From: Rikenellaceae bacterium | Lineage (GTDB): Bacteria; Bacteroidota; Bacteroidia; Bacteroidales; UBA932 | Reading direction: 5' to 3' | NCBI GenBank assembly: GCA_900769735.1 | Contig: CAAGHY010000156.1 | Location: 1-5,419 of the forward strand | DNA length: 5,419 nt | Shown: positions 5,400 to 5,419 of the stretch, one piece after another | Position numbering within the stretch: the first letter of the stretch is position 1 | Layout: each line of letters starts with the position of its first letter | Position numbers and translations under genes: made by a program | Notes under the pieces: model-generated | Databases searched by the model: none | Told to the model about the DNA's origin: nothing | Seen by the model: the letters and a program-made list of their open reading frames with translations, nothing else

Positions 5400-5419
5400 A
5401 GTATCAGCATTTAATACAT

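Noticed and set aside
5400..5419. Longer start for the ATPase reaching beyond the window
   Set aside because: The frame stays open upstream, but the family's N-terminus (MLIRFVVSNF) begins exactly at the ATG at 5399.

Overview
The window looks like chromosomal DNA from a member of the Bacteroidales (Bacteroidota). The clues are secreted proteins with leaders ending in Ala-Phe/Thr-Phe-Ala-Gln, TAnnTTTG-type -7 promoter elements, few strong Shine-Dalgarno sites, and the protein families themselves. I cannot name the genus.

Left part (1-2153, minus strand, relatively GC-rich): two secreted hydrolases run toward the left edge. An alpha/beta-hydrolase of the PHB-depolymerase/feruloyl-esterase type (1287-2153) is followed 30 bases later by a multidomain protein cut by the window edge (1-1256). 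The latter joins an endonuclease/exonuclease/phosphatase (EEP) domain to a purple-acid-phosphatase-type Fn3 domain and the start of a calcineurin-like metallophosphatase. The first 20 codons plus about 30 upstream bases of the two genes resemble each other without gaps, although the mature proteins are unrelated.

Centre (2154-2887, plus strand): a divergent intergenic region with a good -7 box leads into an HD-domain hydrolase of the RelA/SpoT (Mesh1-like) type. It keeps the metal-binding and catalytic residues and carries a Myb/SANT-like DNA-binding tail.

Boundary zone (2888-3400, AT-rich): this stretch holds a bidirectional terminator and a previously hidden 58-codon minus-strand gene (2950-3126). 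That gene encodes a double-glycine leader peptide with a four-cysteine core, a probable secreted RiPP or bacteriocin-like peptide. It also holds a small AT-rich hairpin and, at about 3221-3355, a decayed, internally deleted copy of the 3' end of the HD gene. The peptide gene is thus bracketed by the intact 3' end of the HD gene and a broken copy of it, which is the signature of an insertion or recombination hotspot.

Right part (3401-5399, minus strand, AT-rich): a tightly coupled AAA/ABC-type ATPase and RloB-like TOPRIM protein. This is the architecture of RloAB/AbiL abortive-infection phage defence. Its low GC contrasts with the left half: hand counts of one 60-base line each gave 17/60 G+C at 4681-4740 and 33/60 at 1801-1860. 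This suggests the segment right of the HD gene is an acquired accessory island carrying a defence pair and a secreted peptide gene.
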